From positions 192,040,031-192,104,030 of the forward strand of contig NC_088201.1 of NCBI RefSeq assembly GCF_037126465.1: 64,000 nt of DNA. The letters run 5' to 3'. The stretch comes from Ornithodoros turicata. Its lineage: Eukaryota > Arthropoda > Arachnida > Ixodida > Argasidae. The position numbers and the translations under genes were made by a program. The notes under the pieces are model-generated. The model was not told the origin of the DNA and made no database searches. It saw nothing but the letters and a program-made list of their open reading frames with translations. Positions 32,326 through 44,834 of the stretch are shown one piece after another (position 1 is the first letter of the stretch; the number at the start of each line of letters is the position of its first letter).

Positions 32326-33795
32326 GCGCCCGCACGCTTCAAACTGCTGCGCTTGAACGCTGATCGTGCTGCGAAAACACCCGTCTGAAACGACGTACTT
32401 AGACCCCTTTTGCATGCCTTGAATAAAGCGAACACGTAAAACATCGGCCTTAGTGAACGCATGAGAATCCACGTAACCCTTTGCTTGGTGTCCGCCGCGC
32501 ATACCCAGCTCTCGAAGTGCGGATTACGTTTTCCGCTGTCGGAGATGCACCTCTGTGAATGCATTTCTTCAGCTGTCTAGCTCTGTAGGAGCCGTTGTGT
32601 CCAGAGGTGGACGGGGTAATTCCGCCAACATTCCTAGCGGTTACCGTGGGAAAATCGCAATGAACGCCACTGAAGGGGAATGCTCGCGCGTTTCCTGGTG
32701 GGCACCCAAACCCCAGAACAAGAGGCTTAGCATACCCCTCCCTCTCCCGTGCCACCATCATCTCTCTCCTCCCCTTTTCACCCTCCCCTAGGTGCACCGA
32801 GCCGCCATTCCATAGTAGGTTGACCGCACCTTCCTTCTACATCACCCCACCTACACGCACGCCGTGTCCAGAGGTGGCAAGTACCCTCATAATCTTTGCC
32901 CTCGCCTCACCAGCTCTCGAGCTGTCTCCGCGAAGATAGAGCACCGCCGCTAAAGCCAACTGCGTTACGGAAGACAACAGCAACGTGTAATACATCCCAG
33001 CACAGCGAAGAGGAAGGAGAAGACGCGCACTCTTGCTCTCGTGGGCTAAAGTGACAACATACGCAGCTCCCTGGTTTCCCCCTCTCGCACGTTGTCCGCC
33101 GAGCGACCTCATTGGCAAGTGGGTGGCAGCTCGGGGTGTGAACCCAAACTGAGTACCATGCCGGTCTATAAATATCCCTTATTTCTGCCTTCTGAACGCA
33201 TGGGCAGAGCAAGTCGTACCCTATCTATAATGCGCAGTGACAGACTGTTGTAGCAGCTGCGTCTCTTTTTTTTTTTTTTTTTTACCTGTACCTTCTGAGC
33301 TAGAGAGTTGGAGTACAACGAGCTCGCATTCTTTTCGTTCTTCACTCGCACTGCACCTGCGCATCCCCATTCTCTTTGGGAAAGAGCTCCACCTAGTTCC
33401 GCACTAGTTCTCAATTTTCTTATACGACGTACCCCGGTCGTGCAATGGAAAGGTACAGAGGAGCAGACAACAAGATGCCGGAGAGCACTTAGTTTGTAGC
33501 CCGGTGTTGTCGGATAACGGCGAGCGTATAATTCAAGACAGGTAGTATATACTTGTGACATCAAGCACGGTTTATGGCTCGTTAAGGTTAATGCTTCTTT
33601 TTAAACACCTGTCATGTGTCTTATTCGCACAGTTAACGCAGAACTGAACTATAGATACGTAAGCTCGTCACCTGGCTCTTTCATACCCTCCCATCTCCAT
33701 CTGTGTCGCGAAACTGGTATTGTCTCCAAAATCTAGAATACCGTGATCCCGATGAACAACATAGGTGCACATTGCGGAAACGCGATCACTATATA
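32326..33795. other. No gene recognised; two hAT-like CAGAGGTGG tips
   Basis: CAGAGGTGGACGGGGTAATT (32600) and CAGAGGTGGCAAGTACCC (32873), both after GTGTC, resemble hAT terminal sequences, but no partner ends were found. T-run at 33266-33283. Confidence 0.35.
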
Positions 33796-33797
33796 GT

Positions 33798-34640
33798 AAG
33801 GTAAAATGGGGCAAGATGAGACACGGAGCAAAATGCGACATTTTTTGCTCGACACCGACTGTCTCAGAGACGCGTTGCCCCATTCGCTTGAAACTATAGT
33901 CATAGGTAGCTCTGCATGTCCGCTTCATTACACATAAGAACTGTCCCGATTCGTATTTCCGTTGAAGTGAAAAAAAGACGGTTCCTTTTGCCTGGAATGT
34001 TAAGACCCGCAGAAAAAAAGGCGCGATTTTCTGTAGTCCTTTTCCTTCTCAGCTGTGCAGCAGCGTGTCGCAGGCTTATTCTGTCAATGTAAGTCCACAT
34101 CCTATTTATTTACTCATCATATATGCAACATATGAGTACTCTTGATTATCCGGTGTCTAACCGAAAAATTTATGCATCCGATATGCATGGGGCAAGACGC
34201 GAGAGCTTAATGTAGTTTCAAATGTAATGCAATTAAATTTAATGTAATTTGGAAACTGATCACTAAACTATTAGGTGGCCTTGTGTTTGTTCCACAAATA
34301 TTCCTTTTTACAAACTGCTTAGGATTTTCCAGCAAATTTTCGTGTGTCCTACGATGCTTCCAGCAATGCAGAAGCTCACTCAAGGGCGAGCGACTAGCGA
34401 GCGACACATCAGACTGGCGATGCCTTGTTTGCAAAGGACGGTGGAGGGAAATAGCACCGGGTTCTATGTGGTTTTATCGCACATGATGTACGCGGTGGGC
34501 TCAAGTAGATACTTAAATTGCAATAACTAATTTGTGTTCATCACCACGGCGTATCTCATCTTGCCCCATGCGCTGTCTCGTCTTGCCCCGAGGGTGGGGG
34601 CAAGATAAGACAATCTGCATTTTTGAATTTTTTTTATTCT
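33798..34640. repeat. GGGGCAAGA-motif element (candidate DNA transposon)
   Basis: AATGGGGCAAGATGAGACA at the left is answered by TATCTCATCTTGCCCCAT and TGTCTCGTCTTGCCCC at the right, with further GGGGCAAGA(C/T) copies at 34189 and 34607. No TSD assigned. Confidence 0.45.
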
Positions 34641-35144
34641 GTGTTTATTTTAGAACCGTTTACGCCCGTTCTGATTTACAGATCAGGAACTCTAGACCTA
34701 CTGCTAGACCTCTAGACCTCTAGACCCTCTAGACCTATTGCTCAGTTACGCAACCACGCATAAGACAGCGCTCTGTAGCAGACGACAAGCTCTGCAATTC
34801 CTCTTTTTTTTTTCAGGAGCCGGTTATATTACGTCAATGCAACTGGTTCAGAACTGCGTCTACACTTCGCTTGCACTTAAGAGCTGGTGCAGCACGTGTG
34901 CAGCACATTTCTTTCAAAAGAACGCACCTTGTGTATTCCCTGGACCCCAAAACGGGACGTCCGCTATGACTGGGGGAAGGAGAGAAAATCAGCAAGCCAC
35001 CTTTTGTGCTCCTTTCACTTAGCCTACACCCTGTGACGTAAGCTTCTGTTCTTTTCTTTTATCTTTCACGCACTACCTTGCGTGCACATCGAACTCTTTG
35101 ATCAAAATTGAGTAGTCTTTGACAGGAGTTGATTTGTAGTCTAC
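34641..35144. other. No gene recognised
   Basis: A short tandem of CTAGACCT words (34691-34736) is the only pattern seen. Confidence 0.35.
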
Positions 35145-35238
35145 ATATTCCTTGAGTATTGGGAGGAATAGAAAATACACACACGATGGGACGATGGGAC
35201 GTGTGAGTTTTCTATTGCTCCTCATACTCAAGGAATAT
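35145..35238. repeat. 94-nt hairpin with about 38-nt arms
   Basis: ATATTCCTTGAGTAT...AATAGAAAA pairs with TTTTCTATT...ATACTCAAGGAATAT around a 16-nt loop made of two GATGGGAC words. Size and pairing resemble a pre-miRNA, but a small palindromic element is as likely. Confidence 0.7.
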
Positions 35239-37878
35239 GGTGAGTGCAAATCCGTTACACCAGATTACCTCTCTCCTACTCCTGCGTTCAACGTTGGATT
35301 TTATATTTGCTGATCAAGCAAGTATGATATGGTGTGCCTCGAATTGCTGGCTCGATTACTTCGCAGAACAGTAACCGGAAGTTACGTGTAGCGATGTCGC
35401 ATCGGTGAAAGCACTGCCTATGATTATAAACATTGAGCCCATCCGAAACATTAGTTTCGAATATAAATAATTGGTCACCAATTTCATTGAAATATTTTTG
35501 CACTTTGACTTTGAGCATCATTGACGAATAAAGTGTAAGAGTTCGTCTGTCTTGGGCTTGGATACGGCCTGTCGCTTCGACGAACCGGTTTTACACCGTG
35601 TAAGTTTCTTACTGCGGTGTACGAAAATGTTGCCTGCAAGTGTAAGTGCTATTATGTGTGTAGTACGTTTACGTTTCATGCGTGCTATGCTGTTGCCATA
35701 GCATGCTAGCATGTTGCTAGAGCATGCTGCGCGCTACGCTATAGGGTGATCACTGCTGCTGAGCTCTCCATTCTCGACACCTGGTCTTCCAGGTAATATG
35801 AGTGTTGTATGCTAGTAGCAGAGGAGGTTCGAGACCTCTGGAAATGCTATTTGCAAAAATTACCAGTTCCTAATGAACCAGGTTATTGGAGTTCCTACTG
35901 GCACCATCATAGCACATCCTTGCATCTTCATACGTACCATCTTCAGCTTCTTCCAGTGCTTGCTTGAACGGCTCATCTGGAACATCAAAAAGAGTGCAAA
36001 TGCTCAACGGCACCTTCTACGACAAACATGAGGCAGTTGAAAGGGTTTAGCGAGCGCATACTCAAAGCGATGGCGGTATATGCCTTGATTTCACAAAGCA
36101 CGCATATAATCTCCGGTTAGCGGGACAGCAAGCGGAACGGAGCCGTCGCCTCAGGGACACGTACCTAGCGGAGCGTAAAGGCTGGTTTAGAGCCCGACGT
36201 AGTCTTCGTCCGTTGCCGCCTGCGTTCCGCTCCGACAGTTAGCATTCGCTAGGCCATGCTGCTTCATCCTACCGGGATCGGTCATTCGACGCAGCGCAGC
36301 GAAAATACTACCGGATATTTTCACATTTCGTAATGGGAAAGCAGTCATATCTGGCAACTGTACCCGCGTGTTGGAATCCGATTGACAGTTCCTGTTCCCG
36401 TTGTTGGTACTGTTATGTTTATACTACTGTAGTATGCGGTCGGTACCGTCAAACATGGACCCTGAATTGAAGAAGAAAGTCACACGTCTTCCCAGCTGTT
36501 CTCCTCCTGTTGCTTCTCTTCATAGCGCATCCGTCGTGTATTATATATGGGCACGGATGTGCCTTAACAGCTTAGATCAAAAGCTCAGTGGGCGGCGCCA
36601 TGTTGGGAAATGCGAGTCCGCAGAAGCCCACGCCGTGCACAGCTCACTGGCGACGGCCAGATGTAGAGCTTTGCTCTACTCCCCTAACGGCGGCTGACGT
36701 ATCGCGCTTCGCCAAGTGTCGTCGAACTATGAACTCACCGGCTGTGGCTCGCGATGCGCGGTGGTGCGCCGCGCGTCGTGACGCCCCGCTCCGTCGGACT
36801 CTAAAGCAGCGTTTATGCGCGCGTACCCTCTCGCTAACCCCCTGACGGGAACGAGGCACAAAACACATTCAGGAAAAAGTATCTATCATAATTAATCATC
36901 GGTGCGAACATTATTGGAACAAGAGTGATAGAGGACCTCCACCTAGCAACCGGCGAACTCGAGAGGTCGGTCCAGAGCGAGCACCCGAATCCGCTACACA
37001 GCAATGACATCCAGCAAAAAGGCCCAACAGCATACGACGATTTTTCGACGGGAAACCGGCCAACTCTCTCACTGGCACGACAACTCGTCGGAGTAACGGC
37101 GGGACAGACCGCATGCACAGACTTCCTCTGACGCGGACGGTGGCGCCCTAGCGGGCGTTTCGTTAGTCCGTGTTAAATTTTGACTTAAAATTTGCTGATA
37201 AATATTTTGCTACACATAGAAACGTTGTAGTGGCACACAGAGGAAGTTATTGCGGTCAAGACATATTCGCAAAGACGGCATCTTTAGCTTTCGAAATGGT
37301 CCCCAGGTTGGTCATACGGGCATCCGAAATGCTTGCCGCGTCCGCAAGAGGAGCGGCCGCCTAACGTCATTTCTGTTTACGGTCCCATTGGCTGCCGTCA
37401 AGCGGTCACTTCCGCCTTTCGCCAGATATTTCTTGCCACTGCTGTCGTCGGGAAATCGGTGGCGTTCCCATTGTTCGGGTAGGCTCAGCGGAAAACTGGT
37501 GACGGTGGCCGGTTTTCCGTCGAAAAATCGTCGTATGTGGTTGATGCTCAAGGAGGCAAATCCGTGTCCATCAAGGAAAGACAACCACACAACCACGTTT
37601 CCGTTAAGGAGCTTGGCGGCAGCCATTGCGTGCATCCGGCAAGGGCTTGTGAATCCCCTCACTGTTGCTGGCCTTCCAATATCCGGACGTGTTGAAAAGT
37701 GATTCCTTGGAGCTCCGGCTGAATGCGAATTTCCAACGGCAGACCAAGGAAAAGCGCTCCATCACGAAGCGAGTTGATCTCAAACGACTAGTGAAACATG
37801 CGATTCAATCCAGATCAAAAGCCGCTGAGGGACCAGTCAAATTCGTTGATGGGAGACGCAATAAAAATCTAGCCTTAC
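35239..37878. other. No established gene; downstream side of the mucin gene
   Basis: If the mucin continues, its next exon lies here or further left, beginning in phase 1. I could not identify it. A 79-bp exon-like segment (35938-36016, minus) has acceptable borders but the wrong phase. A 33-bp inverted repeat (CATACGACGATTTTTCGACG and more) pairs 37032-37064 with 37510-37542. 36575-36840 is CpG-rich. Confidence 0.4.
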
Positions 37879-40425
37879 CTGCTCTTTCGTCGTCGAAGAC
37901 GCCAAACGGAAATGCGGGTCTCACGTACGGTGGAAACATTTTTGACGGTGGCTTTCCCTTCGGTGGTAAAGCGGGCCCAACGTCGGGAAATGGATCATCG
38001 TAACGTGGCTTCAGTGTCGGGCGTATGTACGGCGGGGTGTACCTTGGAAAATGCCCTCCTCCTGTACTTGAAATTCCAGAAACAGAAGGTAGCGTGGGCC
38101 TGACGTAAACTGGTGACAAGTTTTTCTTGGGCGGTGGAAACTCAAAGGCAGGGCCTGGCGGTGAGGGCCTTACGTATATCGGAGTCCGATGAGGTACATG
38201 GGAGGTGGGTTGACACAATGTTGTCTGACACGGCGGGCACGTCCACCTGGTAGTTGTCGGAATAACGGTTGTAGTTGTTGCAGAAGGTGGCGCCGGTGGG
38301 ATATACATTCGAGTAGAAGTGACTGGACTCGGTGAAGAATGTGTCACTGTGGTCCAGTTAGTTCTTGTGGGTGTTGAAAGATCTGTCCTGATTGTCGTAG
38401 TAAAAGCCACCGTGGTCGTTTCTGTTACTTTAGGAACTGTGAAGGAAGACCGCTCCGTATGAGAGGAACTGCTTGAACGAGTCGTTGTCCAGAACGGCCA
38501 GGTTGATGCAGTTTGGGGTGGTAGAGTAGTGCGCCTAGAATCCGGCGCCGGCATTGTTCTTGAAGAAAGTCTTGTTGGGAGAGTTGAAAGTGGGGTCGCT
38601 TCTGTCGAGGATGCGGTCACTGCTTCCGTAGTGACCGATAATGTTGTCGCTGGGAGTGTGCCTTGTGTTGTAGGAGGTGCTGTAGTTGGCGTTATTGATG
38701 TCCTTGATACCTCGGTTGTAAGCCGTGTGGGTGTAGTAGCTCTCTCGGTGTTCGTCGTCGGAGGAACAGATGCCATTGATGTCGTCGATGGCACACTTGT
38801 CGGCGGCAACGTGGTGTCAGACGTTTCTGTAGATGGTGGTACAGTTGTCGGCAGCGTCGTTGTTCGTGGCGCCGTCGCTTCAGGCGTCACAGTTGTTGTT
38901 GTGAACGGTACAGTTGTTACAGACGCTGTTGATGGTGACGTTGTCGTGTTAGATATCATGGCCTTTGTTGTAGGAAACACAAATCTTGTACCAGGAGTCA
39001 AAGTTGCTGGTGGCATTGTCGTTTCAGCAGCCGTACTTGGTGCGGGCGGTACAGTTGTTGTAGGCGCTGCTGATGGTGACATTGTCGTGTCAGATGCCGT
39101 AGTCGTTGTGGCGGGAGGCGCAGACGTTGTACTAGGCACCGGAGTTGTTCGTCCTGTACCAGGAGTTGCAGTGGTCGTTGTGGGTGGTACAGTTGTTGAC
39201 TGCATTGTTGTCCGTGGTGCCGTCGTTTCAGGCGTCAGAGATGTTGTTGTGAATGGCACAGTTGTTACAGACACTGTTGATGGTGACGTTGTCGTGTTAG
39301 ATGTCATAGTTGTTATTGTACGAGGCACAAATGGTGTATCAGGAGCCAAAGTCGTTGGTGGCGTTGTCGTCTCAGTAGCCGCGCTTGTTGCGGGCGGTAC
39401 AGTTGTTATAGGTGCTGTTGATGGCGACATTGTGGTGTAAGATGCAATAGTCGTTGTCGTAGGAAGCACCGATGTTGTACTAGGCACCTGAGTTATTGCT
39501 GGTTTTGTAGCAGGAATTGCAGTTGTTGTTGTGGGAGGTACAGTCGTTACAGGTGATGTTGATGGTGACGTGGTCTGGTCAGATGTCATAGTGGTTGTCG
39601 AATGAAACACAGATGTATCAAGTGTCAGAGTACCTGGTGGAGTCGTTGTGTCAAGAGCTGCAGGTGGTGTCGCGACCCGTACAGTTGTTATGGGCGCTGT
39701 TGATGGTGGTGACGTTGTCGTATAAGTCGTCATATGTAGTGTTGTAGGAGTCTCAGATGTTGTACCAGGAGTCAAAGTTGTTGGTGGTATTGTATGAGGA
39801 GTTGCGGATGGTGTCGTAGGTGGTAGAGTTGTTGAAGGTAACGTCGTATCAGGCATCACAGTCGTTGTTGTTGGTTCGGCACTAGTTGTTCGTAGTGTAG
39901 TATCAAGTGTGAGAGCCGTTGTTGTAAGAAGCACAGACGTTGTAACAGGTGCAGCAGTTGTTGGTTTCCTTGTGGTCTGACGCGTGCTTGTCGTAGGCAT
40001 CATTGTTGTATTCGGAGATTCTGTTGTGGGCGTCATGGTAGTTAGACGTACCGTCGTTGACAGTGCAGTTGTTACGGCAGCTGTCACCACAGGAAGCATA
40101 GTAGATGATACGGTTCCTGCTGGCTTGGTGCTGGGCGCTATCGTTTCTGTCGTCGGTTTGACTGTTTCAGAGGATACTCTTGCAGTCACAGTTGTCGTTG
40201 GAAGCAACGACGATGATGGTACGGTCGTTGACGGTACTCCGGCGGAACTTGTTGTTCTCACAGATACGTTTGTACCTGCTGTAGTAGTCGGAGCAAGAGT
40301 TGGCGTTGAAGAAAGCGTAAGTGTGATGTTCAGAGCTGGAACCTGAGTCGTGGACGGCGATACTGTTCGTGGTTCCTTCGATGCAGTCGTTGGCATTGTG
40401 GGAGATGATGTTGAGGCGCTTTCCC
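37879..40425 (-). CDS. mucin-like secreted/peritrophic-type protein, large internal exon
   Basis: A 2547-bp minus-strand exon with acceptor TCTTTTGTAG| before 40425 and donor AGAGCAG|GTAAGG after 37879. It encodes about 849 residues. The first 700 or so are almost only Thr, Ser, Pro, Ala and Val (TTTTVPPTT-like words), a mucin domain expected to be heavily O-glycosylated. A degenerate unit of about 95-115 residues (TTSPST...VTTVP...PSTTS...TTMSPS...TTVPP...T-x-x-TPGT) is repeated about three times between 38900 and 39600. Then comes CPPCQTTLC (about 38210-38245) and a Pro/Gly/Tyr-rich end with four Y(V/I)RP motifs. Signal peptide and any chitin-binding domain must be on other exons. Function (gut lining, cuticle or saliva) is inference. 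The open frame extends a little past both splice sites (37805-40519); I favour the exon borders. Confidence 0.85.
37917..38185 (-). repeat. four YVRP-type repeats in the mucin C-terminus
   Basis: Minus-strand translation gives IYVRPSPPGP, VYVRPTLP, PYIRPTLK and PYVRPAFPFG at about 38175, 38105, 38030 and 37925. Each follows a Pro-rich spacer of 23-33 residues. They do not match a domain I can name. Confidence 0.8.
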
Positions 40426-40769
40426 CTACAAAAGACCAGACTTCACTCAGACAGTCTTCAGGATATTGTAGACGAGCTAGTACGACACTGTTCACAATGT
40501 GCATCGAGGAGAACATCACGACAGTTTACAAATACAATGAAGGTATTTTCAGGTAAAACTGAGAAATACATGTGGAAATGGGTCGCATTCCAGAAACCAC
40601 TTCGGTATTCGCAGTTTATCATACACTTTCGCCGGATCTTGGCGAGAAGTCTATAGGAGCCCTGGGACACACATTCGCACAAAAACTTCCAGTGCAGCGC
40701 GTAATCCTGGAGCGCTAGAGAGCGTTCAACTCGCACGCAAGAAAACCTGCTCTCCTCGGAAGCCAGTCC
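40426..40769 (-). other. probable intron 5' of the mucin exon
   Basis: The sequence before the acceptor is pyrimidine-biased. A 152-codon minus frame (40458-40916) crosses it but runs into repeat family R and shows no known domain, so I do not call it coding. Confidence 0.5.
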
Positions 40770-41390
40770 GACAACAACTTTATTTTGAGATGATGAATGG
40801 GGATACCCCTTACTACAGGGGTGACACAAACCCACCATTGTTGTAACTACCCTCAAGCGGGTGCTTTTTGGCGAAACCACCACAGTGTCCTGGTCGCACG
40901 TCATAGAAAACGTCATTTTGAGGTCATGTGACTTTGTTTACATGCCGTTTTGCCGCTTACCGACATAGTTCCGTCGTCATAACGCCAAGAGATTAACGTA
41001 TTTTGCCAGCGTAAACTATGCGATGCTTCTTCCGCAACATGGAACCCCATTCCCTATTCGCATCGGCTCAGTGAGTCTTAACGCACGGTCGTCATCACAT
41101 CTTTGGAAGTCGTCAACAGTACAAGGCCTTATGTGCAAAACTACGCGTTTTACTGCGAGATTACCGGATAAAAATAATTGCCGTGATCGAAATACATCGA
41201 AAACTTTGCGCAGAAACAACAACCCCGTTGTTTACAAACGGTTTGGCCGCCGATGACGGGCGCCGCCTTTTTTAAGGTCACGTGTGCTTCGACGTTAGCT
41301 GGGGCGTGCGACCAGGAACTGTCCAGGATGCATTGCGTTCGCCCAGCACGCTTTCGTCTACGGAGCAATACATTGGATGCCACCACTGTG
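40770..41390 (-). repeat. repeat family R, copy 2, with AATAAA tail
   Basis: The complement of 7228-7795 and 47505-48340. At its 3' end (40770-40820, minus) it runs into a CATCATCTCAAAATAAAG tail like those at 8125 and 50480, which ties family R to that tail and suggests a retroelement read toward lower coordinates. It lies just upstream of the mucin exon. Confidence 0.65.
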
Positions 41391-44300
41391 CTCCTGCGCC
41401 TCCCCTGGCGCGTCTCGACTGGTCGCTCTCGCTAGCAGGTGATTCTTGGTGGCCAATGAAGAGTCATCTGCCAACCTGACGTCACGAGACTCGAGGCGCC
41501 GCTGGACGAGATCGTCGCCGCTGCGCGTTCTCTTGCAAAGCAAATTGATCAGTAAATTCGCACCCAAAGGAAATATTTTGCGAGGCAGCTCCTGAAGGTA
41601 ATATGCTCGTATGACGGTGTAAAAACGTATGCGTTACAAGTCCTTTCCATGCTCCTTTAACTGTTCCAGCGAAGTTCGTCTTTCTTTTGAGGAATGTGCA
41701 TTTAGTGCTGCTTCTGTATTCCTGGTCTAGGTAAAAGCAGTAAAATCGGTCTATACGAGATCGTGACTGTCGTGACTTGTAGCATCGTCACTACTCGAAC
41801 ACCGACGTTTGCCCATTTTCTACGCGTGTAGAGTCTGAAGACTTTCCTATGCAGTCGCATAATTCTAAAATATTCCCTTTTGAGGACACATCTTAAACGC
41901 CTGTCAAGATATTCTTTCAAGTTTTCCCTTCTCACATTCACATCCGTTTTAGTATATGCAGGGTTTGCGCTCTATAGCAAGGAAAATAATATTGTATATA
42001 GTAAATTACTAGAATTAATTCGTGAAATTAAGGTGAAGTACTGGAACAGTAACTCGCCTCGATGACACATACGCGTATGTGGAGTGTCTCCGAAGGTAAG
42101 GTACGGCAACCCATTCCGGCATATAAAAGTTACCACTGGTAAATTGCGAAGTAAATAAAAATTGCTTCTTCCGTAAAATATGGAAAACTTATTTTCGTGG
42201 AATCACTGTGGCCTCGAAATTAGCTTTTTATGGCACATTCCCAAACTGCAAGGCGACAAATGTACACACCAAGGTCTAGAACTGCAACACAATCACCGAA
42301 CTGAATATTGTATCTAACACCCCTAACACACGGGCAGGCTATGACTTTTTTGAAGTAGGGGCCCCTTAAGGCCCATTCACATACACATAGGCTCATACAC
42401 ATGCGTTTCAAAGAGCGGCGACCCCTCAGTGCTCGCGGCGCTTTCGTAATTGTTGCTTCGTCAAAGATTGTACCTGCACGATGACATCTCTTAGCGTTGG
42501 TGGTGTTGCTCTGGTAACCGTTTTCCTGTATCCCATTATGCGCGTCAATGTTGCCTGCACTCTAAATGTCAACCGTCTACGCAATGTGGAAAAACAATGT
42601 TGTTGTTAGCTTACGGACGGCGTTCGGCGTAGTTTGCTGTTGCAAGACGCTCATTCTTATTCTATCTGGGACGTTACACAATTTAAAACACGACTCAATA
42701 CGATTCAATAAGTATTTCTGTTTACGCCAGCTTGGGGCCGGGCTGTGTGCCAGACGCAGTTCCGTTCGCTCTGTGTACGTCCCTTAGGATTCTAGGCATC
42801 CTTTTTGCCAATAGAGGGGCCCACGCTGCAAACTAGGAAAATGCTACCACCGCTGTCAAGGCGCTGTCAGTGCGACGGGCGTAATGTTTTGCTTTTAGCT
42901 TCGCTGAGCGGAGTTCCTTCGTTCGCTCTATTTTTTGCGCTCGTTTGTGGCACTTGGGGCAGTTTTTGCATCCTCCTCCTATCATCGTCATTCGCTTGAA
43001 TGCCATCCTGTTTTATTTCTTTTGGTCAGGAAGGCAAGCAGTGGTTAACCGCCCAACGTTGAAGCTTACAGTTTCTCTGGGCCGCTGGAGTATTCCAAAC
43101 ATCTCATCTATCTGTCTATGTCTGTGGCTTGTGATTCTGTTAAAGGAGCATGGAAGTGACATTTAACATGGCTCGAAACCCTGCTTCATCTGTGAAGCTG
43201 TACACCAGGAGTCACCATGCTAAATATTTTCACTCCGCAGTCTATTGTTACTGCACAACAAAATTTACAAAAAACAGTCGGAGAAAGCAGTCGCGGACGC
43301 GAGACACGAGCCCCGCGTGACGTAGAAACTGCTCAGTGCGCCTTCTCTTTGTTTTCTCTCTCTCTGTCTCTCTCTCTTGGGCTCACGCGCGTCTCAGACA
43401 TGCTTGAGCTGTGCCATTGGACGTCACTGGTCACGTGCCGGGGCCAGTGATACGTCATGACGTCTTCTCGTTCGCCAATGCGCTCTTTGCATGTGGAGTG
43501 TTTTTTTTTTTTTTTTTACGTGTGCGGTACAGAGCCTTGCGCGTGCTCTGTAGGTCACCTACGCTAATCGTTCGCAGGAGCTCGAGGAGTCTTTCGCATG
43601 AGCTCATGTTATTCGTTGCAAAAGACGTCAGAGCGAAAACAAAACAAATATTTTGGGAGTCACTTCCATGCCGTGATGTCACGTGCCACGCACACCCACT
43701 GGCGGTGTACATTTGTTCCGTGCAGACGCGCTTCCTGCCAGATCTTCGTCCACTCAACAATCAAGTGTGCGCTGAAGCACCTCTTCTGCTGCTTGGCTCG
43801 TTGGCAGACTACTTCCGTCTGAGACAGCAGTACTTGCGGGACAGTGATGTTTCAGAAGTGCCTGCTGTTCGGATTTCAGGGCTCCTAGCACTGACAGCGG
43901 GACGAGGCTCGTGCTCGCCTTAGAAATCTGCGTCTTCCCTTCCGAAGTCGCATGTTCAACGGCCTCCCTGGTCCGTCATGCGACATTATGCGGCAAGCCT
44001 GGTGGGACGCCCCGCCTACCCAAGAGCGCTTCCCTCGGGTGACTGTAACAAGCCACTTCTTCTTGTTGCTTCTGTAGTCAAGAAGAAACGTTACGCCACA
44101 TATTTTACGAATGCCGGGTTTCAAAATGTTTCTGGTCGCGATCTCCCCACTGTCTCTCGTTGCGGTGTCCGTCAGAGTGGGGTGCCCTCCGTGTCGCGCC
44201 GCGATCGGCAACGCATGGACTCTGTCTGTTGGCACTTACTAACTTACCACTTACTAAACTTACGTTTTTAGGCTTTCACGTTCTTTGGCGGGCCTGCAAC

Positions 44301-44502
44301 AGGGCGGTGGTGAGACGTTCGAGGTTCCTTCTAGTCCTTGCAGCGGTCACCTTACTTGGCGATGAGGTACGAAACTTCCTGACCCGCGAGTTGCACCGCA
44401 TGAACCCTTCTGCGTTCTCGTTGACGTAGCTCGCCACGAATGTTTTCACCGTGAAAAACTATTGAATATTTTTCACGCACCGTTTAATTGCCTTGCCAGT
44501 GA
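41391..44502. other. No gene recognised
   Basis: Frames up to 170 codons (43411-43923, plus) show no known domain. TTAAAGGAGCATGGAA (43139) and its complement (41645-41660) look like tips of a TTAA-inserting, piggyBac-like repeat. A small Cys-containing minus frame at 42220-42411 is unexplained. Confidence 0.35.
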
Positions 44503-44659
44503 TCCCCAATCAGGGATGGGCATAAATACACTTTTCGTGTATTTAAACAAATACAAAATACTTCATGTTTTCATGTATTTAAATACTGCCTATAAATACT
44601 TTATGATGAAAGTAATTAAATACAAAATAAAAATACATTAAGACAGTATTTAAATACTG

Positions 44660-44814
44660 TGTAGAGGACGATAGTCTTCCTCCACATGAGTCCCGACCGA
44701 TGGTATGCCATGGAGAGGCGATGGCGGTGGCCTATCTTCATGGCCGCGCCGGTGGAACTGAGGCGGGTGCTCCAGGCGCGAGGCCATCTTCGTCGTTGTC
44801 CATGGCCCGCTACA
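44660..44814 (-). repeat. 3' LTR of mini-element copy 2
   Basis: 155 bp, TGTAGAGGACGATAG to GCCCGCTACA on the plus strand, next to the purine tract. Confidence 0.85.
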
Positions 44815-44817
44815 GTG

Positions 44818-44834
44818 CTCCCCCCCCCCCCTCA
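44818..44834 (-). promoter_or_regulatory. polypurine tract of mini-element copy 2
   Basis: On the minus strand CTGAG then a run of G, then AGCAC, immediately before the 3' LTR; expected to prime plus-strand DNA synthesis. Confidence 0.7.

Noticed and set aside
32600..32890. Two CAGAGGTGG sites as ends of a Tol2-like hAT
   Set aside because: Both point the same way and no complementary right end or duplication is visible.
38529..39440. 303-codon plus-strand frame rich in Val, Gly and Asp
   Set aside because: It is the antisense of the Thr/Ser/Pro mucin tract (ACN/TCN codons read backward give GT/GA codons); no start context or domain.
40458..40916. 152-codon minus frame upstream of the mucin exon
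   Set aside because: Its first part lies in repeat family R and the rest in the presumed intron; cysteine spacing does not fit a chitin-binding domain.
42220..42411. Small Cys-containing minus-strand frame resembling a secreted salivary peptide
   Set aside because: No signal peptide, weak splice borders, and no convincing cysteine pattern of a known family.
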